Source: Pseudomonas gessardii (lineage in GTDB: Bacteria; Pseudomonadota; Gammaproteobacteria; Pseudomonadales; Pseudomonadaceae). From it: DNA of 64,000 nucleotides. A program made the position numbers and the translations under genes. The DNA lies in contig NZ_MNPU01000004.1 of NCBI RefSeq assembly GCF_001983165.1, positions 124,001-188,000 of the forward strand, given 5' to 3'. The notes beneath the pieces are model-generated. The model was given only the letters and a program-made list of their open reading frames with translations, did no database searches and had not been told where the DNA came from. Numbering within the stretch: position 1 is the first letter of the stretch; every line of letters starts with the position of its first letter. Shown one piece after another: positions 26,901-37,954 of the stretch.

Positions 26901-27193
26901 TAGGGCTCAAGGAAAAAGTCGAACGGATTGAACACTGCCATCTCGGCCACCAGGTCGACTTCGATGCGCAACTCGTCGGTCTTTTCCGGGAACACCAGGC
27001 GCGCCAGGTAATTGCCCTGGGGGTCTTGCTGCCAATTGATGAAATGCTGCTCGGGCAGCACCTTCAACGCGTAGGACAGGATCCGCGTGCGGCTATGGGC
27101 CGCCGGGCGCAGACGCACAATCTGCGGGCCAAGCTCCACAGCGCGGTCGTAGCGGTAATGCGTAACGTGGTGCAACGCGACATGAATCGACAC
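23909..27193 (-). CDS. Transglutaminase and DUF2126 domain protein
   Basis: 1094 residues from GTG 27193, which has AGGAGG five bases upstream; the frame is open farther up but without such a site. The N-terminal transglutaminase N-domain ([20 protein letters not shown]) leads to the core with [19 protein letters not shown] (Cys ~178), [15 protein letters not shown] (His ~217) and LDATSGL. From ~300 to the end is the large DUF2126 region ([58 protein letters not shown]), which resembles an amidoligase/glutamine-synthetase-like fold. It is the first gene of the leftward set; function unknown. Confidence 0.88.
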   Translation of the reverse strand: MSIHVALHHVTHYRYDRAVELGPQIVRLRPAAHSRTRILSYALKVLPEQHFINWQQDPQGNYLARLVFPEKTDELRIEVDLVAEMAVFNPFDFFLEPYAEKIPLRYAADEQRELAPYLETLPLTPKFAAYLAGIDRTPLPAVDFLVGLNQRLAADIGYLIRMEPGVQTPECTLENASGSCRDSAWLLVQLLRNLGLAARFVSGYLIQLTADVKALDGPSGTEVDFTDLHAWCEVYLPGAGWIGLDATSGLFAGEGHIPLACSPDPSSAAPISGLVQPCECEFTHEMSVERIWEAPRVTKPYTEEQWLAIQALGRQIDGDLLKDDVRLTMGGEPTFVSIDDPDGAEWNTAALGPDKRRLSAELFQRMRKHYAPKGLVHFGQGKWYPGEQLPRWSLNCHWRRDGVPVWHNDALIADEQQDYGTDEVMAGRFLASIAERLQLPARFVFPAFEDNFYYLWREGALPQNVSALDSRLDDELERERLRKVFSQGLDTVIGHVLPLARTAANDRWQSGRWYLRDTHCRLVPGDSPLGYRLPLASQPWVTAADYPFVHPTDPNQDLPALAISASGPGEPAPSDERVPKVDESADWLTRTALCAEARGGRLYLFMPPLERVEDYLELVSVIEATAQELYCPVLLEGYEPPSDPRLSNFRVTPDPGVIEVNVQPSATWDELVERTEFLYEEARQTRLTTEKFMIDGRHTGTGGGNHFVLGGATPKDSPFLRRPDLLRSLISYWHNHPSLSYLFSGLFIGPTSQAPRVDEARNDALYELEIAFAQMPAPGEECPPWRVDRLLRNLLIDVTGNTHRAEFCIDKLYSPDGATGRLGLLELRAFEMPPHARMSLTQQLLLRALVARFWREPYAPPKLARWGTELHDRFLLPHFIEQDFADVIVELNAAGYPLRAEWFAAHLEFRFPKVGDYAVSGIELELRQALEPWHVLGEEGAAGGTVRYVDSSLERLQVKLSGLPPQRYVLTCNGVAVPLHATGRVGEFVAGVRYRAWQPANCLQPTIAVHAPLVFDLLDTWMQRSLGGCQYHVAHPGGRNYDSLPVNANEAESRRMARFFRLGHSPGKLPVPALVINDELPMTLDLRRFPNKND

Positions 27194-27380
27194 GGCGGCC
27201 TCCTGCAAGCCAGGGCATGGAAACAAAGCGCGCAAGACTTATGCCAGAGCAGCGGTCATTGCGCTTTATCGAGGGACCCGGTGCAGTACAGCACCAAAAC
27301 GGCGCGAGAGTGACCGCCGTGGTGCGAGGGTTGCACATATTTGTGGCGCCCGTGCGGGGCACAGTGGTGAATCTACCCAA

Positions 27381-27830
27381 TCAGCGCTTTTTGCGCGTTG
27401 CGATGACGGCTTGGCGCAGGTGGCGTATTTCGAGCAGCCGCTGGCGCATTTCGCGATGGCGCTTGCTATTGAGCAGCAGCAAGCCCAGCAGCGGGAACAG
27501 TACGGTGGAGCCATAAACCAGGCCATTGACGTCGTATTGAATCATCGGCAACACGAACAGCAGACAACTGCCCAGGTATCCCGCCACCAGCCTCGTAGCC
27601 CAAGAGTACCCACGCGCAATCATCACATTGCCAAACACCAGCACTGCCACCAGCACCAGGATCGCGCCCCCCGTATAGCTGGACTTGAGCGCAGGATCAA
27701 CGCCGCGTAAATACGTCACGCCCGCCATGGACATCGCAGCCGACCCGGAAAAGATCGCCATGAAGATGGTGCCCATGAATACGGGGAAATAACGGGCCAG
27801 GAAACGGCCCATGTCGGGAAAGCCGCTCAC
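27381..27830 (-). CDS. Small membrane protein, paralogue of the next gene (candidate immunity protein)
   Basis: 149 residues from a GTG start with GAGGAG eight bases upstream. Four membrane helices (about residues 13-37, 53-73, 82-100, 104-120) are followed by a basic cytoplasmic tail. The end FPLLGLLLLNSKRHREMRQR is nearly identical to the same region of the gene at 27889-28332, while the rest diverges, as in duplicated and drifting immunity genes. It lies 58 bases after that paralogue. No characterised family is recognised. Confidence 0.75.
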   Translation of the reverse strand: MSGFPDMGRFLARYFPVFMGTIFMAIFSGSAAMSMAGVTYLRGVDPALKSSYTGGAILVLVAVLVFGNVMIARGYSWATRLVAGYLGSCLLFVLPMIQYDVNGLVYGSTVLFPLLGLLLLNSKRHREMRQRLLEIRHLRQAVIATRKKR

Positions 27831-27888
27831 TGCGTTAACTCCTCGTACAGGCCGCTCGCGTTGAGGCAGGGCTAGTGAACATAAACAA

Positions 27889-28332
27889 TCAAAGGTTTTT
27901 GTACTTTGCAGTCGCAGCCTGGCGCAGATGGCGCAGCTCGACGAGTTTCTGTCGCATTTCCCGATGACGCTGACTATTGAGCAACAGCAACCCCGCCAAC
28001 GGAAACAGCAGCCCTATTACATACGCAGCCATATGTGGCCGATAGCTATAGGCTGGCAACACGACCAGCAAACATACAACGTAGAAGGCAGCGATGACCC
28101 AAGCTCCCCACTCTCGCCCTCTGATCATGACGAAATGGCTGAACGCCAAGAGCAAACCCAAGAAAACTGCCGCCAGAAAAGAGTAACGCGCCCGTTCTGG
28201 GTCACTGCGAAAAAATGTACTGGATGCCAATGAAATAGCGGCAGAGAGAGAGAAGCAGGCAAGAAAGAATGCGCATATAAACGTTGGAAAATATTGCGTT
28301 AAAAAAGCTCTCAATGAAGCTTGGCGATCCAT
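27889..28332 (-). CDS. Small membrane protein, first of two tandem paralogues (candidate immunity protein)
   Basis: 147 residues from ATG 28332 (MDRQASLRAF), preceded by GAGGAG at eight bases. The ATG overlaps the TGA of the upstream 305-residue gene, so the two are translationally coupled. It has four predicted membrane helices and a C-terminal tail with RHREMRQKLVELRHLRQAAT, shared with its neighbour. Tight coupling behind a protein with a hydrophobic glycine-rich hairpin suggests it protects the inner membrane from that protein; this is inference. Confidence 0.75.
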   Translation of the reverse strand: MDRQASLRAFLTQYFPTFICAFFLACFSLSAAISLASSTFFRSDPERARYSFLAAVFLGLLLAFSHFVMIRGREWGAWVIAAFYVVCLLVVLPAYSYRPHMAAYVIGLLFPLAGLLLLNSQRHREMRQKLVELRHLRQAATAKYKNL

Positions 28333-29249
28333 CACTCAAGCTCCTCATATAGGCCAACTGCAATCGTTCGGATATTGCCTGATATAGCGCTCCCGGTAAA
28401 ACCAATGGCAGCCCCGAGGGAATCTCTGATCTGCGTCAACGTAGCGTGATTGATCTCGCTCGCTGAATAGCGCTTGGCCAGCTCACCGGAGCGCTGGCGC
28501 AGTTTCAAGAGCTTATTGCTCAGGCTTGGATCTTTCAGGCTCAGCAACTCTTTGGTGAGTGCCTTGCGTTGCTGGCGGGTCAACCCCTTGGACAACTCGT
28601 ACCAACTTCTGCCAGTGGTCACCTTTCGAGCCTGCAGCAGCCGAAGAGTGGTCAGAGTAGAGGCGCCGGCCCCCAGCAGTGACGCGGCGTCCAATACCGG
28701 CATTGCATAGCGATACCAGTCCTCGCTATCCATATCGTCGTTGGCTGCCGGGTCATTGAGTTCGTTGATAGTTCTCATACCCCCGACGACACATTGCGCA
28801 GTACTGGCCGCTGCAGCCGTCGCACCGATGCCTGCCACCACCAGGCTCGCGCCACCAGTGAAAGGCACGGCGACTGTACCGCTGAACACAACAATCCAAC
28901 CGAGGATTGCGCCCGCACAAGACAGGGTCGTATTGACTGCTTCGCCCACCAACCGGGACTCACGCGGGTTGTTAGCCACCTGATTGGCAAACTGCGCCGG
29001 CGAAATATACTTCTGCGCCTCACGCAAAATAATGCGCTTGGGCTTGATGCTGCAAATGGGCTTGAACTCGCGCAGGGTAATGACATTGAAGTCAGCATCG
29101 ATATACACCACCCCCGCGCCGACGATGCCGGGGTCGGCGTCGATGGCGGCGAACAGGCGGGGCAGGTTGATCTGGCTTTCGATGCGCTGGCGCGCCATGA
29201 ACTGGGAGCGGTTGGAGTCCATGCCGATGTTGAGCAGGGGGTTGCTCAT
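28332..29249 (-). CDS. Glycine-rich hydrophobic-hairpin protein (candidate pore-forming effector)
   Basis: 305 residues with AAGGAAGAG before the ATG. Residues 1-100 are soluble and begin with MSNPLLNIGMDSNRSQF, with no signal peptide. Residues ~105-160 are a long small-residue-rich hydrophobic stretch (GAILGWIVVFSGTVAVPFTG then GASLVVAGIGATAAAAST), compatible with a glycine-zipper hairpin that inserts into membrane. A second weaker hydrophobic part is at ~183-202, and the C-terminus (~215-305) is helical and basic with RQQRKALTKELL. Two paralogous membrane proteins follow in the same unit. I recognise no named family. Confidence 0.7.
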   Translation of the reverse strand: MSNPLLNIGMDSNRSQFMARQRIESQINLPRLFAAIDADPGIVGAGVVYIDADFNVITLREFKPICSIKPKRIILREAQKYISPAQFANQVANNPRESRLVGEAVNTTLSCAGAILGWIVVFSGTVAVPFTGGASLVVAGIGATAAAASTAQCVVGGMRTINELNDPAANDDMDSEDWYRYAMPVLDAASLLGAGASTLTTLRLLQARKVTTGRSWYELSKGLTRQQRKALTKELLSLKDPSLSNKLLKLRQRSGELAKRYSASEINHATLTQIRDSLGAAIGFTGSAISGNIRTIAVGLYEELE

Positions 29250-29293
29250 GGGGAGTGCTCTTCCTTGAAAATGATAGCGACCTGACTGGCCTC

Positions 29294-29364
29294 ATCGCGG
29301 GCAAGCCCGGCTCCCACCTTGATCAGCTTCGTTGCGAATGTGGGAGCTGGCTTGCCTGCGATGG
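29294..29364. repeat. REPIN between ygiQ and the candidate effector gene
   Basis: Inverted REP copies (CGCGGGCAAGCCCGGCTCCC and TGTGGGAGCTGGCTTGCCTG) across a ~22 base loop, upstream of the 305-residue gene. Confidence 0.88.
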
Positions 29365-29413
29365 CGATTCAACGGGCGCCACCTTAACAAACAGGCTAAC
29401 CACCCGCTAGAAA

Positions 29414-29444
29414 GCAAAACGCCAGCACGAGGCTGGCGTTTTGC
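29414..29444 (-). terminator. Rho-independent terminator of ygiQ
   Basis: GCAAAACGCCAGC, a five-base loop, and GCTGGCGTTTTGC form a 13 base-pair stem starting ~16 bases past the ygiQ stop. It ends in TTTTGC on either strand, so it could act in both directions. Confidence 0.8.
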
Positions 29445-29459
29445 ATGTTCAGGCTGCGC

Positions 29460-31763
<2,304 letters not shown>

Positions 31764-31967
31764 GACGGTGACCGGTGTTGAGATGAAAAATCGCGGGCGC
31801 GGAATATAGCACAAATTTTGACCAATTCCGACGGCAATGGTCGGCTTTTACCGCGCGGGTCTGAATGGCGGATCCGTCGTGCATTTTTTCGCCGGCCAGG
31901 GGCTATTGCGCTAACCCATTATCAAAAAAACCATCGGTAGGCTGGGGTCGATCAACCACAGCCCATC

Positions 31968-34900
31968 ATGGTGCGATCAATGAACACCCGCTCCTCTCAA
32001 CAGCCACCACAAGCACCGCCCGCCTCGCCGCTGCTTCCCCATCGAACCCTCATCAAGCAACAACTGCCTGCCTGGCTGATCCAGGCGCCTTCTTCATTGC
32101 GCGAGGCGTTTCGCGCGAGCATGACCGCCAGCAATCAAGCCAGGCACGACCTCAAGGCGTTGCTGGACGAGCTGCAAAGTCCCGAGGACTTCGCCCGCCC
32201 TCTGCTGCGCGCGTCTCTGCAGTCCTGGTTTTTCGGTTTTATCACGGATGAGAACGCCCTTTTGGTACGCGAATGGAAAAATCATCATTTGCTCGGTTTG
32301 ATCAAAACCCACGCCAAGACCACACGCCAGACACTGCTCGAGGCGGCCCTGCAGAATTTTGAAGCGGCCGAAGCCGAGCCCGGCGGGATGGAAGACGGCA
32401 CCGCCCTGCACAACATGACAAACGCCGGCGAGGTCTTGACCAGCGCCTCCCCTGCGGCGTTCGCACGCTTGTGTCGAGAACTGGACCTGGGCGCAAAGTA
32501 CCTCACGCATATCAGCAGCATTCTGGAACCCTCTGCGGGCAGCGCACGTACCGCCGCCCAGGTGCTCAGGATATTCCGTGCCCAGGCACAGCACGCCATG
32601 GGGGTTGCCTTGCATATCGCCTACATGCGCCGGCAGATAAGCCCCCGGCAACACCTGCAACTGCATAGCCTGCAACGCTCGGCCAATCACCTGGACATAA
32701 AGTACAGCCACCTGACCCTTGATAACGTGGTGCTGCCCAGTGTCCTGGTGATTGAGGCATCGCTCATCGACCTCCCCTACATCCTGTACGTCCCAGATGA
32801 CCCCGTGGCCCCCCTCAGCCCACACCGTACCTGGGAGGACCTCCAGCAGCACCTCGCCGAACGGCTGTTGAATCCTGCCTACCAGGCATTCTTCAAGCAA
32901 CTTGTCCCGTTACAGCAGCAAGCCAGCCTGCTGAGCGTGACGCCGGCTTATACCAGCACACACGAATTGGTCAGGGCCACCGCTGTCTACCGCGCCACGC
33001 TCGAGGCCTCGGTCAGCCTGACGCCCATCCAGGGGGACCTGTTCCTGGCCATCGCCCGCCAACGCATTGCCCAGATCAAGAGCGACGCCAGCACGCTGGT
33101 TGTCTCCACGGCCGAGGCCGACATGGTCAGCCGGCAAAAACGCTTGCAGAGCTGGATCGAGGCCGGGGAGTTTCTGTTGTTTTTCGCCGCCTCATTTATT
33201 CCAATCGTGGGGCAAGCCCTGCTGGTCGTCAGCGCTGCCCAAGTGATAGGAACGGTGTATGAGGGCTTTGCGGCCTGGAGCCGCGGCGACAGCGATGAGG
33301 CCTTGAATGATTTGCTGGACCTGGTGGACACCCTTGCACAGGCCGCTGTCACCGCGGGCGCCATCAAGACGGCAGGCTTCACGGCCAACCTGGTAAAGGT
33401 CAGGGTCCGCAACAAGGGTTGGCGCCTATGGCACAGCGATCTAACACCTTACCGCCACCCCAAGCCGCTGCCCGCACACGTGAGCGCAAACAAGCAAGGC
33501 CTGTTCCGGCACGAGCAACAGCACTACCTGAAGCTGGATGATCATGTTCACTCGGTTCAACGCTCGCCGGACGGCACACAATGGGAGCTGTCCCACCCCA
33601 ACGACCCGGACGCCTATCGACCGCCGCTGCTGAGCAATGGGGTGGGTGGCTGGCGCCAGGCCCACGAATCGCCCCGGGACTGGGACGACCTTAAACTGAT
33701 CAAACGCCTGGGACCCGAGGCCGCCAACATCAGGCAACCGGACGTCGAGCCCATCCTGCTGCTCAGTGGCGTGGACCACTCGAGCCTGCGCCAGGCCCAC
33801 CAGGATATGGAACCCCCTGCGCCCTTATTGCGTGACACGGTCAAACACTTCGACCTGGAACAGGAGATCAATGATTTCAATCTGGCCCGGGCCGAAGGTA
33901 AATCGGTCACAGCCCATTCGCCGTTGATTCAATTCCACCTGCTCAGCAGGCTGCCCGAATGGCCCGCCGACCACACCTTGAAAATCGTCGATGGCCAACA
34001 ACAGATCCTGTTGAGCCATGGGAGCGGCCCCACTGAAATAAAGATCAGCGCGGCGAGGTTCAAAAAGGGCGAGCTGCTGCATGCCGTGGAGGAGCAAATG
34101 GCACAAGCGTCATTTAACGAGCTGTTGCCCACACCATCCATCGACGCGCTGACCAAAACCGAAAACCTGGCCCTGCGCCTGCAAAGCGAAGGCATGCAGC
34201 AAAAGCAACGGCTGCTGGCCCTACTCAGCGAGCCCGGCGAGCGCGCCGTCACGCCCACGGAACACAACATTCGCGCAATCATGCCGCAACTGTCCAAGAG
34301 CCATCTTGAGGCCATGGAGTCGACGCTGACTGAGCAAGAAAAACAGCGCCTGCAACAGGAAAAAAGCCTGACTGCCTCCCAACGCTGGGAGGCGCAACAG
34401 TACATTCAGACACAGCAAGCAACGCGTTCACAGGAAGCGCTTTTCCTCGACGGCATCAGTGACCGCCATAGCGTGCCGCTGACGCTATACAACCTGGAGC
34501 AGTTACCCTCATGGCCGGACGCATTGCGGATCGAGATTTATGCACAGCGCCAAGACGGCCCGCTGCTGGGTCGCATCGGCCCAGCACAGGCCAGTCACCG
34601 CCATGTCTTGATCCGCCTGGGCGAGCAGTACTCAAGCCTTGATGCCCAAGGTTCCCCCCAGGCGCCCCCCAGCCACCTGGCCGATGCCCTTGAAAGTACG
34701 CTGGCGGCCCCCGAACGCCGGGCCATCCTGGACGCATCGGGCACCGCAACCCTCAAGCAGGCCATCCAGAAACTCAGTCTGTCGCGCCTGACCCAGCTCC
34801 CCACCATCCGGGCCATGCCTCCCCTGGGCACACTAGCGGAGACTGCCGGGCGGCCCCTGGATCCGCTATTCGCCGACCCCAACCCTCCGGCCGGGCTGAC

Positions 34901-35981
34901 GCTGCGTGAGGACGGCACCTACCAATCGCCTCCTCAGCCCGACGCAAGCTACCGCTATTACATACAGGACAACCACAAATACTATCCCCTGCGATACGAC
35001 CCCCTGGGCTGGCGGCTGGCGGATGCCCGCAATCGCTTCCGGGCCTATCAACCCTACCTGCGCCAAAAGCCCCAGGCCGGCTGGGAAATCGATCCGGCCA
35101 AAGGTACGTTGCTGGGAGGGGACGAGGAGGCGCTCAAGCTCCATGAGATGGAGTCCAGTGACGAATTTGAGCCGGCACACTCTTCCAGCGAGTATGAGTC
35201 GGCCGAAGAGGGCGTTGTGACAACACGATACACCGCACAGGAACTGGCCCATATGCGCACAGGGCAAGGCTATCAGTTCAGCCAGAACTATCGACGCCTC
35301 TATGACCGGGCCAACAATGGTCGATACCCGTTGCGCGACGAAGACGGCCTGCCCCTGCGCATCCGGCAAATACAGTCACAAAGCAAATCGCTGACGTCCG
35401 AAGCCATATTTGACAGTCGGCTGATCCGGCCCTACTTCCAGTGGGAAGGCTACGAACAGGTGGCACGGCTGTATGAAGACAACCTGGAGGTCACCCCCTT
35501 TACGGCGGCCCATCAAAAATTTGCGCAAGAAGCCGCACTCATCGGCGAGGCCACCGTCATTACGCGGCGACCGATCAAGCGAGGGGCGGCACTGGGTGTC
35601 TATGGCGGGGAAATACTGCCGCTCTATATTGCAATGGCTCGACAAGACCCCTACCTGCTGCCCGTCAAGAACATCAGGCCGACCACGCCCCATGCCTACA
35701 ACACGCAACCCATATTGTCGGGTGACAACGTGCTTTCGAGGATCAATACCATTTTCGAGTACGACGCAGGGCTGCCGATCAGGCAGGCCCGCAGCGGCTA
35801 TAACGTAGAAGCATCACAGTTTCGTGTCGAAGTCGAAACCGCCAGCGGGGCACGCGAACCCATGATACTCACCGCATTTTTTGCCAGCGATCACATACCG
35901 GCCGGCGCGGAACTGCGCTGGAACTACCTCTACAATGAAATAACCATCAGGCGATTGTTCCCCAGGCCTGAAAGCCGCTGA
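31968..35981 (+). CDS. Giant toxin-like protein with C-terminal SET-like methyltransferase domain
   Basis: 1337 residues. The N-terminal two-thirds resembles the large 'dermonecrotic toxin' (DUF6543-type) proteins of pseudomonads: mostly helical, with one hydrophobic segment at ~396-425 (FLLFFAASFIPIVGQALLVV) and no signal peptide. An acidic Ser/Glu linker lies at ~1062-1085. The C-terminal ~130 residues fit a SET domain: RRPIKRGAALGVYGGEIL (~1198-1215), SRIN (~1257) followed by YNVEA in place of NHSCxPN, and terminal ELRWNY (1315-1320) in place of ELxYDY. A protein methyltransferase toxin or effector is likely; the delivery route is not visible. ATG 31980 is an alternative start. Its stop abuts the dnaB stop. 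Confidence 0.8.
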   Translation: MVRSMNTRSSQQPPQAPPASPLLPHRTLIKQQLPAWLIQAPSSLREAFRASMTASNQARHDLKALLDELQSPEDFARPLLRASLQSWFFGFITDENALLVREWKNHHLLGLIKTHAKTTRQTLLEAALQNFEAAEAEPGGMEDGTALHNMTNAGEVLTSASPAAFARLCRELDLGAKYLTHISSILEPSAGSARTAAQVLRIFRAQAQHAMGVALHIAYMRRQISPRQHLQLHSLQRSANHLDIKYSHLTLDNVVLPSVLVIEASLIDLPYILYVPDDPVAPLSPHRTWEDLQQHLAERLLNPAYQAFFKQLVPLQQQASLLSVTPAYTSTHELVRATAVYRATLEASVSLTPIQGDLFLAIARQRIAQIKSDASTLVVSTAEADMVSRQKRLQSWIEAGEFLLFFAASFIPIVGQALLVVSAAQVIGTVYEGFAAWSRGDSDEALNDLLDLVDTLAQAAVTAGAIKTAGFTANLVKVRVRNKGWRLWHSDLTPYRHPKPLPAHVSANKQGLFRHEQQHYLKLDDHVHSVQRSPDGTQWELSHPNDPDAYRPPLLSNGVGGWRQAHESPRDWDDLKLIKRLGPEAANIRQPDVEPILLLSGVDHSSLRQAHQDMEPPAPLLRDTVKHFDLEQEINDFNLARAEGKSVTAHSPLIQFHLLSRLPEWPADHTLKIVDGQQQILLSHGSGPTEIKISAARFKKGELLHAVEEQMAQASFNELLPTPSIDALTKTENLALRLQSEGMQQKQRLLALLSEPGERAVTPTEHNIRAIMPQLSKSHLEAMESTLTEQEKQRLQQEKSLTASQRWEAQQYIQTQQATRSQEALFLDGISDRHSVPLTLYNLEQLPSWPDALRIEIYAQRQDGPLLGRIGPAQASHRHVLIRLGEQYSSLDAQGSPQAPPSHLADALESTLAAPERRAILDASGTATLKQAIQKLSLSRLTQLPTIRAMPPLGTLAETAGRPLDPLFADPNPPAGLTLREDGTYQSPPQPDASYRYYIQDNHKYYPLRYDPLGWRLADARNRFRAYQPYLRQKPQAGWEIDPAKGTLLGGDEEALKLHEMESSDEFEPAHSSSEYESAEEGVVTTRYTAQELAHMRTGQGYQFSQNYRRLYDRANNGRYPLRDEDGLPLRIRQIQSQSKSLTSEAIFDSRLIRPYFQWEGYEQVARLYEDNLEVTPFTAAHQKFAQEAALIGEATVITRRPIKRGAALGVYGGEILPLYIAMARQDPYLLPVKNIRPTTPHAYNTQPILSGDNVLSRINTIFEYDAGLPIRQARSGYNVEASQFRVEVETASGAREPMILTAFFASDHIPAGAELRWNYLYNEITIRRLFPRPESR

Positions 35982-37379
35982 TTACTCATCGTCGTCGAAG
36001 TTGTAGCTACCCGGCGCCAGGTTCTCGAACCGCGTGTACTTACCGATAAACGCCAGGCGGATAAAGCCGATCGGCCCGTTCCGCTGCTTGCCGATGATGA
36101 TTTCGGCAATACCCTTGTGCTCGGTTTCCGGGTGATACACCTCGTCGCGGTACACGAACATGATCACGTCGGCGTCCTGCTCGATGGCTCCGGATTCCCG
36201 CAAGTCGGAGTTCACCGGGCGCTTGTTGGGACGTTGTTCCAGGGAACGGTTGAGCTGGGACAGCGCCACCACCGGGCAGTTGAACTCCTTGGCCAGGGCT
36301 TTGAGGGACCGGGAGATTTCGGAAATCTCGTTGGTCCGGTTGTCGCCGCTGGAGCCGGGGATCTGCATCAACTGCAGGTAGTCGATCATGATCAGGGCGA
36401 TATCGCCGTGTTCACGCACCAGGCGCCGGGTACGCGCTCGCATCTCGGACGGGCTGATACCGGCGGTGTCGTCGATAAACAGCTTGCGGTCGTTGAGCAG
36501 GTTGACCGCCGAGGTCAGGCGCGGCCAGTCGTCGTCTTCCAGGCGACCGGCACGCACCTTGGTCTGGTCGATCCGGCCGAGCGACGAGAGCATACGCATG
36601 ATCAGCGATTCGCCTGGCATCTCCAGGGAGTACACCAGCACGGCCTTGTCGCTGCGCAACACGGCGTTTTCCACCAGGTTCATCGCAAAGGTGGTCTTAC
36701 CCATGGATGGACGACCGGCGACGATAATCAGGTCGGACGGCTGCAGACCGCTGGTCTTCTCGTCGAGGTCGGTGTAGCCAGTGGAAATACCAGTGATGGC
36801 GTTGTCAGTGTTGAACAAGGTGTCGATACGGTCGATGGCCTTGGTCAACAGGTCGTTGACGCTGACCGGGCCGCCGGTTTTCGGGCGGGCTTCGGCGATC
36901 TGGAAGATCTGGCGCTCGGCTTCGTCGAGGATCTCGGCGGCGGTGCGGCCTTCGGGGTTGAAGGCGCTGTCGGCGATTTCGGTGCTGATGCCGATCAATT
37001 GGCGCAGGGTCGCCCGCTCGCGAACAATCTGGGCATAGGCTTTGATGTTGGCGACGGACGGCGTGTTTTTCGCCAGCTCGCCCAGGTAGCCCAGGCCGCC
37101 GACTTGTGAGGTCTGGCCTTCCTTGTCCAATTGTTCGGCCAGGGTCACCACGTCGATCGGTGAGTTCTGGTCGGCCAGCTTGGCAATGGCGCGGAAGATC
37201 AGGCGGTGGTCATGCCGATAGAAATCACCGTCCGAGACTTGATCGAGCACGCGTTCCCAGGCGTTGTTGTCCAGCATCAAGCCACCGAGCACGGCCTGTT
37301 CGGCCTCGATGGAATGCGGCGGCACCTTCAGGGCAGCGGTTTGCAGATCGTATTGCTCAGGAGCTGAAATATCGTTCAT
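35982..37379 (-). CDS. dnaB: Replicative DNA helicase DnaB
   Basis: 465 residues from ATG 37379 (MNDISAPEQYDLQTAALKVP); a GTG two codons upstream is in frame. The N-terminal primase-interacting domain (IEAEQAVLGGLMLDNNAWER) is followed by the RecA-type motor: Walker A GRPSMGKTTFA (~229-239), Walker B IMIDYLQLM, and the C-terminal arginine-finger region ALSQLNRSLEQRPNKRP with DLRESGAIEQDAD. It is the ring helicase at the replication fork. It lies after the rpsF-rpsR-rplI genes as in most gamma-proteobacteria, separated from rplI by a terminator. Confidence 0.98.
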   Translation of the reverse strand: MNDISAPEQYDLQTAALKVPPHSIEAEQAVLGGLMLDNNAWERVLDQVSDGDFYRHDHRLIFRAIAKLADQNSPIDVVTLAEQLDKEGQTSQVGGLGYLGELAKNTPSVANIKAYAQIVRERATLRQLIGISTEIADSAFNPEGRTAAEILDEAERQIFQIAEARPKTGGPVSVNDLLTKAIDRIDTLFNTDNAITGISTGYTDLDEKTSGLQPSDLIIVAGRPSMGKTTFAMNLVENAVLRSDKAVLVYSLEMPGESLIMRMLSSLGRIDQTKVRAGRLEDDDWPRLTSAVNLLNDRKLFIDDTAGISPSEMRARTRRLVREHGDIALIMIDYLQLMQIPGSSGDNRTNEISEISRSLKALAKEFNCPVVALSQLNRSLEQRPNKRPVNSDLRESGAIEQDADVIMFVYRDEVYHPETEHKGIAEIIIGKQRNGPIGFIRLAFIGKYTRFENLAPGSYNFDDDE

Positions 37380-37405
37380 GGCCACTTGAAATTAGGGGTG
37401 TGTAG

Positions 37406-37442
37406 AAAAACAAAAGGCACGACCTGTAAACAGGATCGTGCC
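37406..37442 (-). terminator. Rho-independent terminator between rplI and dnaB
   Basis: On the minus strand GGCACGATCCTG, loop TTTA, CAGGTCGTGCC and then TTTTGTTTTT. The stem has one G-T pair and the T run is strong. It should end most rpsF-operon transcripts before dnaB. Confidence 0.88.
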
Positions 37443-37489
37443 CGATGTTAACTGGCTGACACGCGAGGTGCCAGTCAGTTAGGTGCTTC

Positions 37490-37936
37490 TTAAGCTGCTA
37501 CCACGACAACGCGTACGGTGGCTTCAACTTCAGCGTGCAGGTGCACGGCTACGTCGAATTCGCCTACGTTGCGGATGGTGCCGTTCGGCAGACGAACTTC
37601 GCTCTTCTGCACTTCAACGCCGGAGGCGGTCAGTGCGTCAGCGATGTCGTGAGTACCGATCGAACCGAACAGCTTGCCTTCGTCGCCAGCGGTGGCAGTG
37701 ATAGTCACTTCCAGCTCGGCCAGTTGGGCAGCACGGGTTTCAGCCGAAGCTTTCTTGTCTGCTGCGGCTTTTTCCAGCTCAGCGCGACGCTCTTCAAACG
37801 CAGCCAGGTTGGCAGCGGTTGCAGCGGTGGCTTTGCCGTATGGCAGCAGGTAGTTACGACCGTAGCCGGCCTTAACGTTTACTTTGTCGCCCAGGTTGCC
37901 CAGGTTGGCGACTTTTTCCAGAAGGATCAGTTGCAT
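37490..37936 (-). CDS. rplI: 50S ribosomal protein L9
   Basis: 148 residues, standard length. It has the N-terminal KOW-like globular domain with the signature [20 protein letters not shown] (~residues 16-35), a long helix (residues ~40-75) and the C-terminal rRNA-binding domain ([14 protein letters not shown]). L9 stabilises the L1 stalk base and limits frameshifting. The start has AGAGGAT upstream. Confidence 0.98.
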   Translation of the reverse strand: MQLILLEKVANLGNLGDKVNVKAGYGRNYLLPYGKATAATAANLAAFEERRAELEKAAADKKASAETRAAQLAELEVTITATAGDEGKLFGSIGTHDIADALTASGVEVQKSEVRLPNGTIRNVGEFDVAVHLHAEVEATVRVVVVAA

Positions 37937-37954
37937 GTGAAAATCCTCTAACTT

